64,000 nt of DNA, from the NCBI RefSeq assembly GCF_029543125.1, contig NZ_JARQWW010000002.1:1-64000 (forward strand), read 5' to 3'. The translations under genes were made by a program, and so were the position numbers. The notes under the pieces were generated by a model, which was not told the DNA's origin, did not search any database, and worked only from the letters and a program-made list of their open reading frames with translations. Of the stretch, positions 27,728 to 35,884 are shown in pieces. This stretch comes from Caulobacter segnis (GTDB taxonomy: Bacteria; Pseudomonadota; Alphaproteobacteria; Caulobacterales; Caulobacteraceae). How positions within the stretch are numbered: the first letter of the stretch is position 1; every line of letters begins with the position of its first letter.

Positions 27728-27825
27728 ACTAGGCAAGAGAACTGTCAGGCGCGCTCGCGCCGGGCTATGATCTTTCAGTAAGCGGTGCGGGGGCGATTAT
27801 CCGTGGCGCGCTTTGGAGCCGTCGA

Positions 27826-28212
27826 ATGACGCAAGCCGTCGACCTGAAATCCCTGCGCGTACTCGTCGTGGAGGATGAGGCCCTCGTTTCCATGCTTGTC
27901 GAAGACATGCTGGACGATCTCGGCTGCGTGGTCGTCGGCCCGGCCGCGGAGCTGGACGAAGCCCTGGCCCTGGCCCGCGACGGCGAGATCGACGCCGCCC
28001 TGCTGGACGTGAACCTGGCCGGCCGGCCGATCTTTCCGGTGGCGGACGTGCTGCGCGAGCGCGGCGTGCCCTACGCCTTCGCCAGCGGCTACGGCGAGGC
28101 CGGCATCAGCGACGACCACAAGGGCGCCGCCGTGCTGCAGAAGCCTTTCCGTGAAAGCGATCTCAAGCGCGTGCTCGAAACGATCGCCGCCAAGGTCGCC
28201 TCCGGCTCCTAA
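27826..28212 (+). CDS. Single-domain response regulator
   Basis: A 128-residue stand-alone receiver. The acidic pair is in VVEDEALVSMLVEDML, the phosphoacceptor Asp in AALLDVNLAG, Ser in FASGYGE and Lys in VLQKPF. There is no output domain. The DVNLAGxxIFPVADxLRERGVPYAFASGYG pattern is the class that commonly partners HWE/HisKA_2 kinases. An HWE kinase lies at 4.9-6.8 kb, but that link is only an inference. Confidence 0.88.
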   Translation: MTQAVDLKSLRVLVVEDEALVSMLVEDMLDDLGCVVVGPAAELDEALALARDGEIDAALLDVNLAGRPIFPVADVLRERGVPYAFASGYGEAGISDDHKGAAVLQKPFRESDLKRVLETIAAKVASGS

Positions 28213-28481
28213 GCCTCTCCGGGGGCCAGAACCTTCACCGACAGGGCATGGACGGGGCCGGCGAGCTCCTCCGCCAGGGCGCTGTTGATCATTCTTTGAC
28301 GCTGCACGCGGTTCACCCCGGTGAAAGCCGCGGCTTCGATCACTACATTGAAGTGGCTCTCGCCGCCTCCCCGATGGCCGGCGTGGCCATGGTGGCGATC
28401 GGAGTCATCCACGACCTCCAGCCGGACCGGTGCGAAAGTCTTGGTCAGTTTGTCGCGGATCGCATCTGTGACGGCGCCCAT
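28209..28481 (-). CDS. bolA: BolA family protein
   Basis: A 90-residue protein with the BolA fold: AIRDKLTKTFAPVRLEVVDDS, HHGHAGHRGGGESHFNVVI (His-rich loop that can bind an iron-sulfur cluster with a glutaredoxin), then RVQRQRMINSALAEEL and VHALSVKVLAPGE. BolA proteins work with monothiol glutaredoxins in iron handling or as regulators. Its stop overlaps the convergent receiver gene by 4 bp. It is divergent from the J-domain gene. Confidence 0.92.
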   Translation of the reverse strand: MGAVTDAIRDKLTKTFAPVRLEVVDDSDRHHGHAGHRGGGESHFNVVIEAAAFTGVNRVQRQRMINSALAEELAGPVHALSVKVLAPGEA

Positions 28482-28541
28482 GCGGCCTCTCCCGGCTTGT
28501 CAATTCTTGAACGTATTTAGGTGCGACCTAGACTGAATCCC

Positions 28542-29186
28542 ATGTTCGAGTACCGGCCCAAGTTCAAAGACATCCGTGTCCGCCCCCCGAAAGAGGGCGA
28601 GGACGAGGCCATGCGCGTCGAAGAGGACGTCCTGCGCCTGAAGCCAGGGGAGCGTCCCTGCGACCACGCCGGCTGCCGCGCGGCCGCCACGGCCCGGGCA
28701 CCCAAGTCCCGCGACCTGCCCGATCAGCACTACTGGTTCTGCCAGCCGCACGCCGCCCAGTACAACAAGCGCTGGGACTTCTTCGCCGGCATGAGCGAGG
28801 GCGAGATGCGCCGCCACATGGAGGCGCGCGCCACCGGCGACCGGCCCACTTGGTCGTTCAAGGCCGACGCCCGCTCCCGCGAGGCCGCCGCAGCGGCGGC
28901 CCGCGACCGCCGCGCCTTCAACGACCCCTTCGGCGTGTTCGCCGCCGCCCGCCGCCGCGCCGAGGCCGCGGAGTCCGCCGGCCGCCATCTGGGCAAGCTG
29001 GAACGGGGGGCCCTCGCCGACCTGGACCTGGACGCCACCGCCGACGGCCCGGCCATCAAGGCGCGCTACAAGGAGCTGCTGAAGCGCTGCCACCCGGACT
29101 CCAACGGCGGCGACCGCTCGGCCGAGCACAAGCTCCAGCGGGTCATCAAGGCCTACAAGACCCTGCAGAAGGCCAAGCTGGTCTAG
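28542..29186 (+). CDS. J-domain (DnaJ-like) protein with C-terminal J domain
   Basis: About 214 residues. The J domain is at the C-terminus (DLDATADGPAIKARYKELLKRCHPDSNGG, with HPD, then KLQRVIKAYKTL). The N-terminal part has CDHAGC and FCQPHAAQYNKRWDFFAGMSEGE, a possible metal-binding Cys/His set. The architecture is conserved in alphaproteobacteria and unlike classical DnaJ (no G/F or zinc region). It probably stimulates DnaK for a specific client. I chose the ATG at 28542 (MFEYRPKFKDIRV). Confidence 0.87.
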   Translation: MFEYRPKFKDIRVRPPKEGEDEAMRVEEDVLRLKPGERPCDHAGCRAAATARAPKSRDLPDQHYWFCQPHAAQYNKRWDFFAGMSEGEMRRHMEARATGDRPTWSFKADARSREAAAAAARDRRAFNDPFGVFAAARRRAEAAESAGRHLGKLERGALADLDLDATADGPAIKARYKELLKRCHPDSNGGDRSAEHKLQRVIKAYKTLQKAKLV

Positions 29187-29204
29187 TCTGACGCTGGGTA
29201 AGGA

Positions 29205-29231
29205 GGGGTGTCCGGCGACGCACCCCCTTTT
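29205..29231 (+). terminator. Rho-independent-like terminator after the J-domain gene
   Basis: GGGGTG (29205-29210) pairs with CACCCC (29221-29226), followed by TTTT. The stem is short, but the T-run and the position just after the stop codon support termination before cobS. Confidence 0.5.
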
Positions 29232-29262
29232 CCTAGGCGGCGCAAGGTTCTAAGTGCAGACC

Positions 29263-30273
29263 ATGCCCGAATTCGCCGACACGCCCTCGACCACCGACGC
29301 CCTGCTGACCCTGGTGCCCGACAAGTGGGTGACCGTGCGCGAAGTCTTCGGGGTGGACAGCGACATGAAGGTCCCGGCCTTCAGCCATCGCGACCCGCAC
29401 GTGCCCGAGGTCGACCCGGCCTACAAGTTCGACCCGCAGACAACCCTGGCCATCTGCGCCGGCTTCGCCCACGACCGCCGTGTGATGGTCCAGGGCTATC
29501 ACGGCACCGGCAAGTCGACCCACATCGAGCAGGTCGCCGCCCGCCTGAACTGGCCGCTGGTCCGCGTGAACCTGGACAGCCACGTCAGCCGCATTGATCT
29601 GGTCGGCAAGGACGCCATCGTCCTGAAGGACGGCAAGCAGATCACCGAATTCCGCGAGGGCATCCTGCCCTGGTCGCTGCAGCGCCCCGTCGCCCTGGTG
29701 TTCGACGAGTACGACGCCGGCCGTCCCGATGTGATGTTCGTCATCCAGCGCGTGCTGGAGGCCGGCGGCAAGCTGACCTTGCTGGACCAGAATCGCGTGA
29801 TCCGGGCCAACCCGTATTTCCGCCTGTTCTCGACCACCAACACCATCGGCCTGGGCGACACCACGGGGCTGTATCACGGCACCCAGCAGATCAACCAAGG
29901 CCAGATGGACCGCTGGTCGATCGTCACCACGCTGAACTATCTGGATCACGACGTGGAGGCCGGCATCGTCCTGGCCAAGAACCCGTCCTACGACAATCCG
30001 GATGGCCGCCAGAAGATCGCCGCCATGGTCCGCGTGGCCGACATGACCCGCAACGCCTTCATGAACGGGGACATCTCCACGGTCATGAGCCCGCGCACGG
30101 TCATCACCTGGGCCCAGAACGCCGAGATCTTCGGCGGCGACGTGGCCATCGCCTTCCGCATGACCTTCCTGAACAAGTGCGACGAACTCGAACGCCCCAC
30201 CGTGGCCGAGTTCTTCCAGCGCGCCTTCGGCCAGGACCTGCCGGAAAGCGCGGCTCGGGTTCGGGTGGCTTAG
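29263..30273 (+). CDS. cobS: Aerobic cobaltochelatase subunit CobS
   Basis: About 336 residues, an AAA+ ATPase. Walker [19 protein letters not shown], the Walker B-like [24 protein letters not shown], and [32 protein letters not shown] are all CobS hallmarks. With CobN and CobT it inserts cobalt into hydrogenobyrinate diamide in the aerobic B12 pathway. Two starts are in frame (GTG 29254, ATG 29263). No cobT lies downstream as it does in many relatives, only a lipoprotein gene. Confidence 0.93.
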   Translation: MPEFADTPSTTDALLTLVPDKWVTVREVFGVDSDMKVPAFSHRDPHVPEVDPAYKFDPQTTLAICAGFAHDRRVMVQGYHGTGKSTHIEQVAARLNWPLVRVNLDSHVSRIDLVGKDAIVLKDGKQITEFREGILPWSLQRPVALVFDEYDAGRPDVMFVIQRVLEAGGKLTLLDQNRVIRANPYFRLFSTTNTIGLGDTTGLYHGTQQINQGQMDRWSIVTTLNYLDHDVEAGIVLAKNPSYDNPDGRQKIAAMVRVADMTRNAFMNGDISTVMSPRTVITWAQNAEIFGGDVAIAFRMTFLNKCDELERPTVAEFFQRAFGQDLPESAARVRVA

Positions 30274-30355
30274 GACCGCACGATCTGAATAGCGCTGACT
30301 GAGCAGACCGCTAGGGCTGGGGCGAGAGTTCGCCCCGCTTACCCTGGAGCCCGCC

Positions 30356-30847
30356 ATGCGTCGCGCCGCGTCCGTCGTCTGGCTGCTCCTCTCCGGGCTG
30401 ATGCTCGCCGCCTGTTCCGAAGACGCCCAATCCGAGCGCTTGATCACGCCCAAGGATCTGCCGCGCCTGAAGCCGGGCCTGTGGCGCACCGTCACCCGCA
30501 CCGGCGGCCATGCGCCGGAGACTCTCGTCCAGTGCATCGGCCAGGATCACAGCCTGGCCCAGAGCATGGGCGAGGCCCGCGCACGATGTCCCGGCCTGAC
30601 CTTGATCCGCACCGGCGGCGTCTACATGGTCACCGCCCGCTGCGCGCGTGACGGCGGCGAGAGCCTGATGCGGGCGCGCTTCACGGGCGACTTCAAGACC
30701 CGCATGCGGGCGGAGATGAGCTTCAGCCTGATCACGCCAGACCGCCCGGCCAAGGTGATGACCCTGGTGAGCGAAGGGCGGCACGAAGGTCCCTGCGGCC
30801 CTGGTCAGGCGCCGGGCGTCGTGGAGAACGGCGCGCCGCGACGCTGA
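30356..30847 (+). CDS. DUF3617-like lipoprotein
   Basis: A 163-residue protein with a lipoprotein signal (MRRAASVVWLLLSGLMLAAC, Cys 20 acylated). The body fits the DUF3617 pattern: LPRLKPGLWRTVTRTGG, a conserved Cys (VQCIGQ), a second (ARCPGL), then ARFTGDFKTRMRAEMSF and a final GPCGPGQAPG. Periplasmic, function unknown. It sits 80 bp after cobS and is followed by a GC-rich hairpin. Confidence 0.8.
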   Translation: MRRAASVVWLLLSGLMLAACSEDAQSERLITPKDLPRLKPGLWRTVTRTGGHAPETLVQCIGQDHSLAQSMGEARARCPGLTLIRTGGVYMVTARCARDGGESLMRARFTGDFKTRMRAEMSFSLITPDRPAKVMTLVSEGRHEGPCGPGQAPGVVENGAPRR

Positions 30848-30882
30848 GGCGCGGCCGAAGCAAAACGAGCCGCCTGCGTCCA

Positions 30883-30899
30883 AGGCGCCACAGGCGCCT
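30883..30899 (+). terminator. Stem-loop after the DUF3617-like gene
   Basis: AGGCGCC-ACA-GGCGCCT forms a 7-bp stem with a 3-base loop, 36 bp past the stop. It has no T-run; terminator-like. Confidence 0.45.
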
Positions 30900-31030
30900 C
30901 CTGTCAATTTGCGATCGCGGAACTTTCGAAGACCGCAGCGCTTATCTGAAGCGTGAGTGCGCTGTTTCAGACTGCCTCCCCGCAGCCAGGACGGCGCGTT
31001 CCAACCCATATCCACAAGGGGATTGCACCC

Positions 31031-31318
31031 ATGTCCGCATCGCTTGCCGTCGTCACCGACATCGCGCCGCGCTCGACCGCGGCGGAGACCATCAGCCAAC
31101 GTGTCTCGCGCCTTCAGGCCGAGGCCCGGGCCGTCGCCCGAGAGCATCTTTCCGCCCTGGAAAACGCCATGGAGCAGGTGGCCAAGATTTCCGAAGAGAT
31201 CGCAGACGGCGGTGAGGCCTATCCGGTCGGCGCCCGCGAGCTGGCCAAGCGCCTGGCGGACGAAACCGGTCTTCGGGTTCAGGCCCTCGACGCCATCCTG
31301 GCGCGCACCAGCCGCTAA
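31031..31318 (+). CDS. Small helical protein of unknown function
   Basis: A 95-residue protein, mostly predicted alpha-helical, with a coiled-coil-like centre (SQRVSRLQAEARAVAREHLSALENAMEQVAKI). It has no signal peptide or membrane segment. I do not recognise a named family. An AAGGGG ribosome binding site precedes the ATG at 31031, which I prefer over an upstream in-frame start at 30953. Probably transcribed alone. Confidence 0.7.
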   Translation: MSASLAVVTDIAPRSTAAETISQRVSRLQAEARAVAREHLSALENAMEQVAKISEEIADGGEAYPVGARELAKRLADETGLRVQALDAILARTSR

Positions 31319-31368
31319 GACTGAAGGCGAGATCGTGAAGGGCGGCGCTGCCGCCGCCCTCTCGCCTC

Positions 31369-31641
31369 TCAGTTGGCGATCAGATCGGGCTCGTGCCGCC
31401 GCAGCCAGGCGTGAGCATAGCCGCAGGTCGGAATGATCCGCACCCCCTCGGCCTTCACCGCCCCGGCCACCTGACGCATCAGACGATCAGCCGCCCCGGT
31501 GCCCCGAAGCGCCATCTCCGCCTCAACATGCGGAATGACCAGGACCCCGTCGCGGCGACGGTAGTCGGCCCAGGCCAGCTTCCCATCCACATCAAGTTCG
31601 AAACGTCCTGCGTCGGCGTTGTCGGTGAAGGTTTCGGCCAT
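31369..31641 (-). CDS. Small GNAT-type N-acetyltransferase (YjdJ/NATD1-like)
   Basis: A 90-residue minimal acetyltransferase. FELDVDGKLAWADYRRRDGVLVIPHVEAEMALRGTGAADRLM contains the shortened acetyl-CoA loop (RGTGAADRL), followed by KAEGVRIIPTCGYAHAWLRRHEP. Substrate unknown. It lies 43 bp downstream of the thiolase gene on the same strand and could be co-transcribed. Confidence 0.85.
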   Translation of the reverse strand: MAETFTDNADAGRFELDVDGKLAWADYRRRDGVLVIPHVEAEMALRGTGAADRLMRQVAGAVKAEGVRIIPTCGYAHAWLRRHEPDLIAN

Positions 31642-31684
31642 CGCCTTGGTCTCCTTTTGTCTGCCGTCTGCTAACGCGACAGGA

Positions 31685-32869
31685 TCAGACGCGCTCCACC
31701 GCCATGGCCACGGCTTCGCCGCCGCCGATGCACAGGGACGCCATGCCCTTGCTCGCGCCCCGCGCCTCCAGAGCCGACAACAGGGTCGCCAGGATGCGCG
31801 CGCCGGATGCGCCGATCGGATGGCCCAAGGCGCAGGCGCCGCCGTTGACGTTCAGTTTCTCGCTGTCGATGCCCAGTTCGCGCTGGGCGATCATGGCGAC
31901 CACGGCGAAGGCCTCGTTGACCTCCCACAGATCCACGTCCGACGCTGACCAGCCCGCCTTGGCCAGGGCCTTCTGCATGGCCGGCACCGGCGCCGTCGTG
32001 AACAGGCCCGGCTCGTGAGCGTGGGCCGCGTGGGCCGCGACACGCGCGACCACGGGCAGGCCCAGCTTCTCCGCCACGCTGGCGCGGGTCAGGACCAAAG
32101 CGGCGGCGCCGTCGCTGATCGAGCTGGCGTTGGCGGCGGTGATGGTCCCGTCGCGGGAGAAGGCGGGGCGCAGGGTCGGGATCTTGGCCGGATCGGCCTT
32201 CAGCGGCTGCTCGTCCTGATCAACCACCGTGTCGCCCTTGCGGCCGGAGACCGTGACCGGCGCGATCTCGCGGGCGAAGGCGCCGCCCTCCACCGCCGCC
32301 TTCGCGCGAGCCAGGCTCTGGATGGCGTAGGCGTCCTGGTCCTCGCGCGTGAGCTGATAGGCGGCGGCCGCCTCTTCCGCGAAGCTGCCCATCAGGCGGC
32401 CGGGCTCATAGGCGTCCTCCAGCCCATCCAGGTACATGCTGTCCAGGATGCGGTCGTGACCGATGCGAGCGCCGCCCCGGTGCTTGGCCAGCAGGTAGGG
32501 GGCGTTGGTCATGCTCTCCATGCCGCCCGCCACGATGACCTCCGCCGTGCCGGCCAGAAGGGCGTCATGCGCCATGATCGCCGCCTGCAGGCCGCTGCCG
32601 CACATCTTGTTGACCGTGGTCGCTTCGACCGACTTGGGCAGGCCCGCCCCCAACGCCGCCTGGCGCGCCGGCGCCTGGCCGAGGCCGGCGGGCAGCACAC
32701 AGCCCATGATGATCTGCTCGACCTTGTCGGCGGCCAGACCGACCCGCTCCAGCGCGGCCTTCACCGCCACCGCGCCCAGCTCGGTCGACTTGGCGCCGGA
32801 CAGCACACCCTGGAAACCGCCCATGGGCGTGCGGGCGTAAGAGGCGATGACGACGGGATCGGAGTTCAT
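31685..32869 (-). CDS. Acetyl-CoA C-acetyltransferase (thiolase)
   Basis: A 394-residue thiolase of normal length. The acylated Cys is in TTVNKMCGSGLQA (~residue 90), with GGMESMTNAPYL, the NEAFA motif, GGACALGHPIGASGAR (His) and the second active Cys in LCIGGGEAVAM. It condenses two acetyl-CoA or cleaves acetoacetyl-CoA. No reductase or PHB synthase lies next to it. It is divergent from the HxlR regulator, which may or may not control it. Confidence 0.94.
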   Translation of the reverse strand: MNSDPVVIASYARTPMGGFQGVLSGAKSTELGAVAVKAALERVGLAADKVEQIIMGCVLPAGLGQAPARQAALGAGLPKSVEATTVNKMCGSGLQAAIMAHDALLAGTAEVIVAGGMESMTNAPYLLAKHRGGARIGHDRILDSMYLDGLEDAYEPGRLMGSFAEEAAAAYQLTREDQDAYAIQSLARAKAAVEGGAFAREIAPVTVSGRKGDTVVDQDEQPLKADPAKIPTLRPAFSRDGTITAANASSISDGAAALVLTRASVAEKLGLPVVARVAAHAAHAHEPGLFTTAPVPAMQKALAKAGWSASDVDLWEVNEAFAVVAMIAQRELGIDSEKLNVNGGACALGHPIGASGARILATLLSALEARGASKGMASLCIGGGEAVAMAVERV

Positions 32870-32928
32870 TGTGGATGTTTCCTCTGCTTGGGGAGGGACT
32901 TAAGCCCTCCCGCAGCCCGGGAAAAGAG

Positions 32929-32956
32929 CGGCCGGGCCCCGGAGAGAGCCCGGCCG
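32929..32956. promoter_or_regulatory. GC-rich stem-loop in the thiolase/HxlR intergenic region
   Basis: CGGCCGGGC (32929-32937) and GCCCGGCCG (32948-32956) are a perfect 9-bp stem. A smaller GGGAGGG/CCCTCCC stem lies just before it (32890-32911). Both would be in the thiolase leader. The rest of this 234-bp divergent gap shows no clear promoter. Confidence 0.4.
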
Positions 32957-33103
32957 AGGTCACCGGAAATGCCTCTCACCCGAGAACGCCGAAAGGGTGG
33001 ATGAAACGGCGCATCGGAAATGAGTTGCAATTGAGAACCTACGCCTTCGGTTCGGAAACGCAACCCTCTTGCCTTCCGCCGGGGAAACGGTCACCTTCGC
33101 GCG

Positions 33104-33604
33104 ATGGGCCGTACCGCCGACTACTCTAAGGAGCGCTGCTCCGTCGCCGCCACGCTGGAAGTGGTCGGCGATCCGTGGACCCTGCTGATCCTGCGCGACG
33201 CCTTTCGCGGCGTGCGCCGGTTCGACCAGTGGCAGGACAGCCTCGGCGTCGCCCGCAACGTCCTCGCCGCTCGCCTGAAGACTCTCGTGGCCCACGGGGT
33301 TTTGGAAAGGCGCCGCTACAGCGAGCACCCGCCTCGCTTCGAGTATCGGCTTACGGAGAAGGGCAAGGATCTGCGCCCGGTGCTGATCACCCTCAGCGAC
33401 TGGGGCGATCGGCATGTCTATGGCGAGAAGGGGCCGCTGCATTTCGTGCATGAGCCCTGCGGTCACAAGCTGCGCCCCGGCCTGATCTGCACGGACTGCG
33501 GCGAGCCGGTCGAACCCCGCTCCCTGCGCATGGTTCATAATCCCGAGAGTCAGACGGTGGGTGAAGCCTTGGCTGAGCAGGATCTGCTGGAAGCCGAAGG
33601 CTAA
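33104..33604 (+). CDS. HxlR family winged-helix regulator
   Basis: A 166-residue protein. The HxlR domain covers about residues 1-110: CSVAATLEVVGDPWTLLILRDAFRGVRRF, the LGVARNVLAARLKTLVAHGVLERR recognition helix, and the wing SEHPPRFEYRLTEKGKDL. A C-terminal extension has CGHKLRPGLICTDCGE, a possible zinc site seen in longer HxlR members. These usually sense redox or electrophiles through the N-terminal Cys (Cys12 here). Target unknown; divergent from thiolase. Confidence 0.88.
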   Translation: MGRTADYSKERCSVAATLEVVGDPWTLLILRDAFRGVRRFDQWQDSLGVARNVLAARLKTLVAHGVLERRRYSEHPPRFEYRLTEKGKDLRPVLITLSDWGDRHVYGEKGPLHFVHEPCGHKLRPGLICTDCGEPVEPRSLRMVHNPESQTVGEALAEQDLLEAEG

Positions 33605-33607
33605 ATT

Positions 33608-33680
33608 CTCCTCCCCTGTAGCGGCCCCCTCCACCATGCTTCGCATGGTCCCCCTCCCCCGCAAGCGGGGCAGGAGAAAT
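33608..33680. repeat. Intergenic palindromic repeat, copy D
   Basis: CTCCTCCCCTGTAGC, then CCCCCTCCACCATGC-TTC-GCATGGTCCCCCTCCCCCGC, ending in a GCGGGG arm. It lies between convergent HxlR and mnmA and is almost identical to copy A at 111-170 over some 38 bases. Likely a bidirectional terminator. Confidence 0.7.
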
Positions 33681-33682
33681 AC

Positions 33683-34882
33683 CTAGCCGTTCAGCCGCAC
33701 CGCGCCGGCGATGAAGCCGCCGCCGAGCACGCGCGAGATGTCCTCCGGATCGTAGAACACGCAGGCCTGGCCCGGAGCCACGCCTTCCTCCGCCACATCC
33801 AGAGCCACCGCCGGAACGCCGTCGATGGTCGTCAGGCGGCCGGGCACCGGCTCGCGGGTGGAACGGACGCGGGCCAGCACCGCCTGGCCGTCGGCGCAGG
33901 CGGCCTCCAGGGTCGGCTGGTCGCCGAGCCAGTTGGCTTCCTTCAGGGTCAGGGCCGTCGTCAACAGCGCCTCGCGCGGGCCGACGATCACCTGGCGCTT
34001 GTCGGCGTCGATGCGCACCACGAACAACGGATCGCCCACCGCGATGTTCAGGCCCCGGCGCTGGCCGATGGTGTAGCGGGTCACGCCCTCGTGGCGGCCC
34101 AGCACCCGGCCGTCCAGATGCACGATGTCACCCGCCTCCGCGCCGTGCGGGCGCAGGCGATCGATGACCGTGGTGTATTTGCCCTCGGGCACGAAGCAGA
34201 TGTCCTGGCTGTCCGGCTTGTCGGCCACCGACAGGCCCAGCTCCTCGGCCACCTTGCGGACGTCCGGCTTGTGCAGACCGCCCAGGGGGAAGCGCAGGAA
34301 GTCGAGCTGCTCGCGCGTGGTGGCGAACAGGAAATAGGACTGGTCGCGCGCCGGGTCGACCGCGCGGCGCAGCTGCGGATCGTCGCTCATCGAGCGCTGC
34401 ACATAGTGGCCGGTGGCCATGGCTTCGGCGCCCAGGTCGCGGGCCACATCCAGCAGGTCGCGGAACTTGACCGTCTGGTTGCAGCGGACGCAAGGGATCG
34501 GCGTCTCGCCGCGCAGATAGGCGTCGGCGAACTCTTCGATCACGTGCTGCTTGAAGCGGCTTTCGTAGTCGAGGACGTAGTGCGGGATGCCGATGGCGTC
34601 TGCAGCCGTGCGGGCGTCGAGGATGTCCTGGCCGGCGCAGCAGGCGCCCTTCTTCTGGATCGCCGCCCCGTGGTCATAGAGCTGCAGGGTGACGCCCACC
34701 ACGTCATAGCCGGCGGCCTTCAGCAGGGCGGCGGTGACGGTGGAGTCCACGCCCCCCGACATGGCCGCGACGATGCGCGTTCCTTCCGGCAAGCCAACCG
34801 CCGCGCGCGCGGCCTCAACCGCAACAGCCGAAAGGCTGCTGACGGGATTCAAGGTCGGCTTGGCGAGTTCGCAGAAGGTCAT
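33683..34882 (-). CDS. mnmA: tRNA 2-thiouridine(34) synthase MnmA
   Basis: A 399-residue protein. The PP-loop SGGVDST lies near residue 44, with GACCAGQD, the catalytic Cys in [27 protein letters not shown] (second catalytic Cys) and GQRRGLNI. It thiolates U34 of Lys/Glu/Gln tRNAs. Slightly longer than E. coli MnmA because of an N-terminal lead of ~35 residues before the PP-loop. The ATG at 34882 is the only well placed start. Confidence 0.95.
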   Translation of the reverse strand: MTFCELAKPTLNPVSSLSAVAVEAARAAVGLPEGTRIVAAMSGGVDSTVTAALLKAAGYDVVGVTLQLYDHGAAIQKKGACCAGQDILDARTAADAIGIPHYVLDYESRFKQHVIEEFADAYLRGETPIPCVRCNQTVKFRDLLDVARDLGAEAMATGHYVQRSMSDDPQLRRAVDPARDQSYFLFATTREQLDFLRFPLGGLHKPDVRKVAEELGLSVADKPDSQDICFVPEGKYTTVIDRLRPHGAEAGDIVHLDGRVLGRHEGVTRYTIGQRRGLNIAVGDPLFVVRIDADKRQVIVGPREALLTTALTLKEANWLGDQPTLEAACADGQAVLARVRSTREPVPGRLTTIDGVPAVALDVAEEGVAPGQACVFYDPEDISRVLGGGFIAGAVRLNG

Positions 34883-34928
34883 GGGCGGCTATTTAGCGGC
34901 GCGAGGCCCCAATTGCGAGGTTTCGGCT

Positions 34929-35876
34929 CTACAGCACGTTCAGGATCGACGAACCCGACAGCATGGAGAACACCCGCGCGGAGCCTTCCAGCGACAGCTG
35001 CGCGATGTTCAGCCGCACCGAGGCGGCGGCGTAGTCGGCGTCGACGATCCCGCCGATCATCACCTCCATGCCGCTCTCGCGCTCCTTCAGGACCGTCGCC
35101 GCCTGATCCACGCGGTTCTGCAGCATGCCGTTGCGGGCCGCCTCGTCGATCAGGCCCTTGCGGCTGTCGTCCAGCAGGGTCAGCTGCGACTTCAGGAAGT
35201 CGTTCTGCTCCTGGGTGAGGTTGCCGTCGAAGTCCCCATTCTCCTGCACATAGGCGGTGATGTTCTGCAGCACCGTGAACAGCGGCGTCCCCAGGGTGTC
35301 GGCATGGAAGGACGGATTGATCGTCGCGGTCTCGTTCAGCCGGATCTGCGATTCAAAGTGGTCGTTGGAGAACAGACCGGCGATATGGTCCTCCAGCTCG
35401 GCCGGCGTGGCCGGCAGGGGCGGCACCAGATCGTTGAGTGCGGTCGCGGTGATCGGCTGGGTCTCGATCTTCCCGCCAGCGAACAGGAATTGTCCCTGAT
35501 GCTGGGTGTTCAGGGCGGAGACCGCGTCGGCGAAGTAGCTCCCCAGTTGCTCCATCAAGGTGTCGGCGTTGCCAGCGGCCACCGCCTCGGTCACCGACGT
35601 GCGGATGCTTTGCGCCGTGTCGGCCGCCCGGGTAAGCGCCACGTCCTGCATGCCCAGCTTGTCGGTCAGCAGGGTGTTCTGCTCCAGGAACGAGCCCACC
35701 TTGCTCTGCACGTTCTTCAGGGCGGTGATGTACTCCGCATTCTTGGCGAAGCCCTTCAGGTCGGTGGCGACCTGCTTGGTGGATATCTGGTCACCCCATT
35801 TCGCTTGCTCGACCTGCGCTCGGGACAGGTTGCTGAGCATCGAGGAGTAGTTGCCGGCGGTGGAGATGCGGGTCAT
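34929..35876 (-). CDS. flgL: Flagellar hook-filament junction protein FlgL
   Basis: A 315-residue flagellin-fold protein. The N-terminal MTRISTAGNYSSMLSNLSRAQVEQAKWGDQISTKQ and the C-terminal VDADYAAASVRLNIAQLSLEGSARVFSMLSGSSILNVL coils pair in the assembled structure. It is the HAP3 junction between hook and filament. It lies 9 bp after flgK on the same strand and is co-transcribed from the sigma-54 promoter upstream of flgK. Confidence 0.93.
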   Translation of the reverse strand: MTRISTAGNYSSMLSNLSRAQVEQAKWGDQISTKQVATDLKGFAKNAEYITALKNVQSKVGSFLEQNTLLTDKLGMQDVALTRAADTAQSIRTSVTEAVAAGNADTLMEQLGSYFADAVSALNTQHQGQFLFAGGKIETQPITATALNDLVPPLPATPAELEDHIAGLFSNDHFESQIRLNETATINPSFHADTLGTPLFTVLQNITAYVQENGDFDGNLTQEQNDFLKSQLTLLDDSRKGLIDEAARNGMLQNRVDQAATVLKERESGMEVMIGGIVDADYAAASVRLNIAQLSLEGSARVFSMLSGSSILNVL

Positions 35877-35884
35877 GGCTCAGG

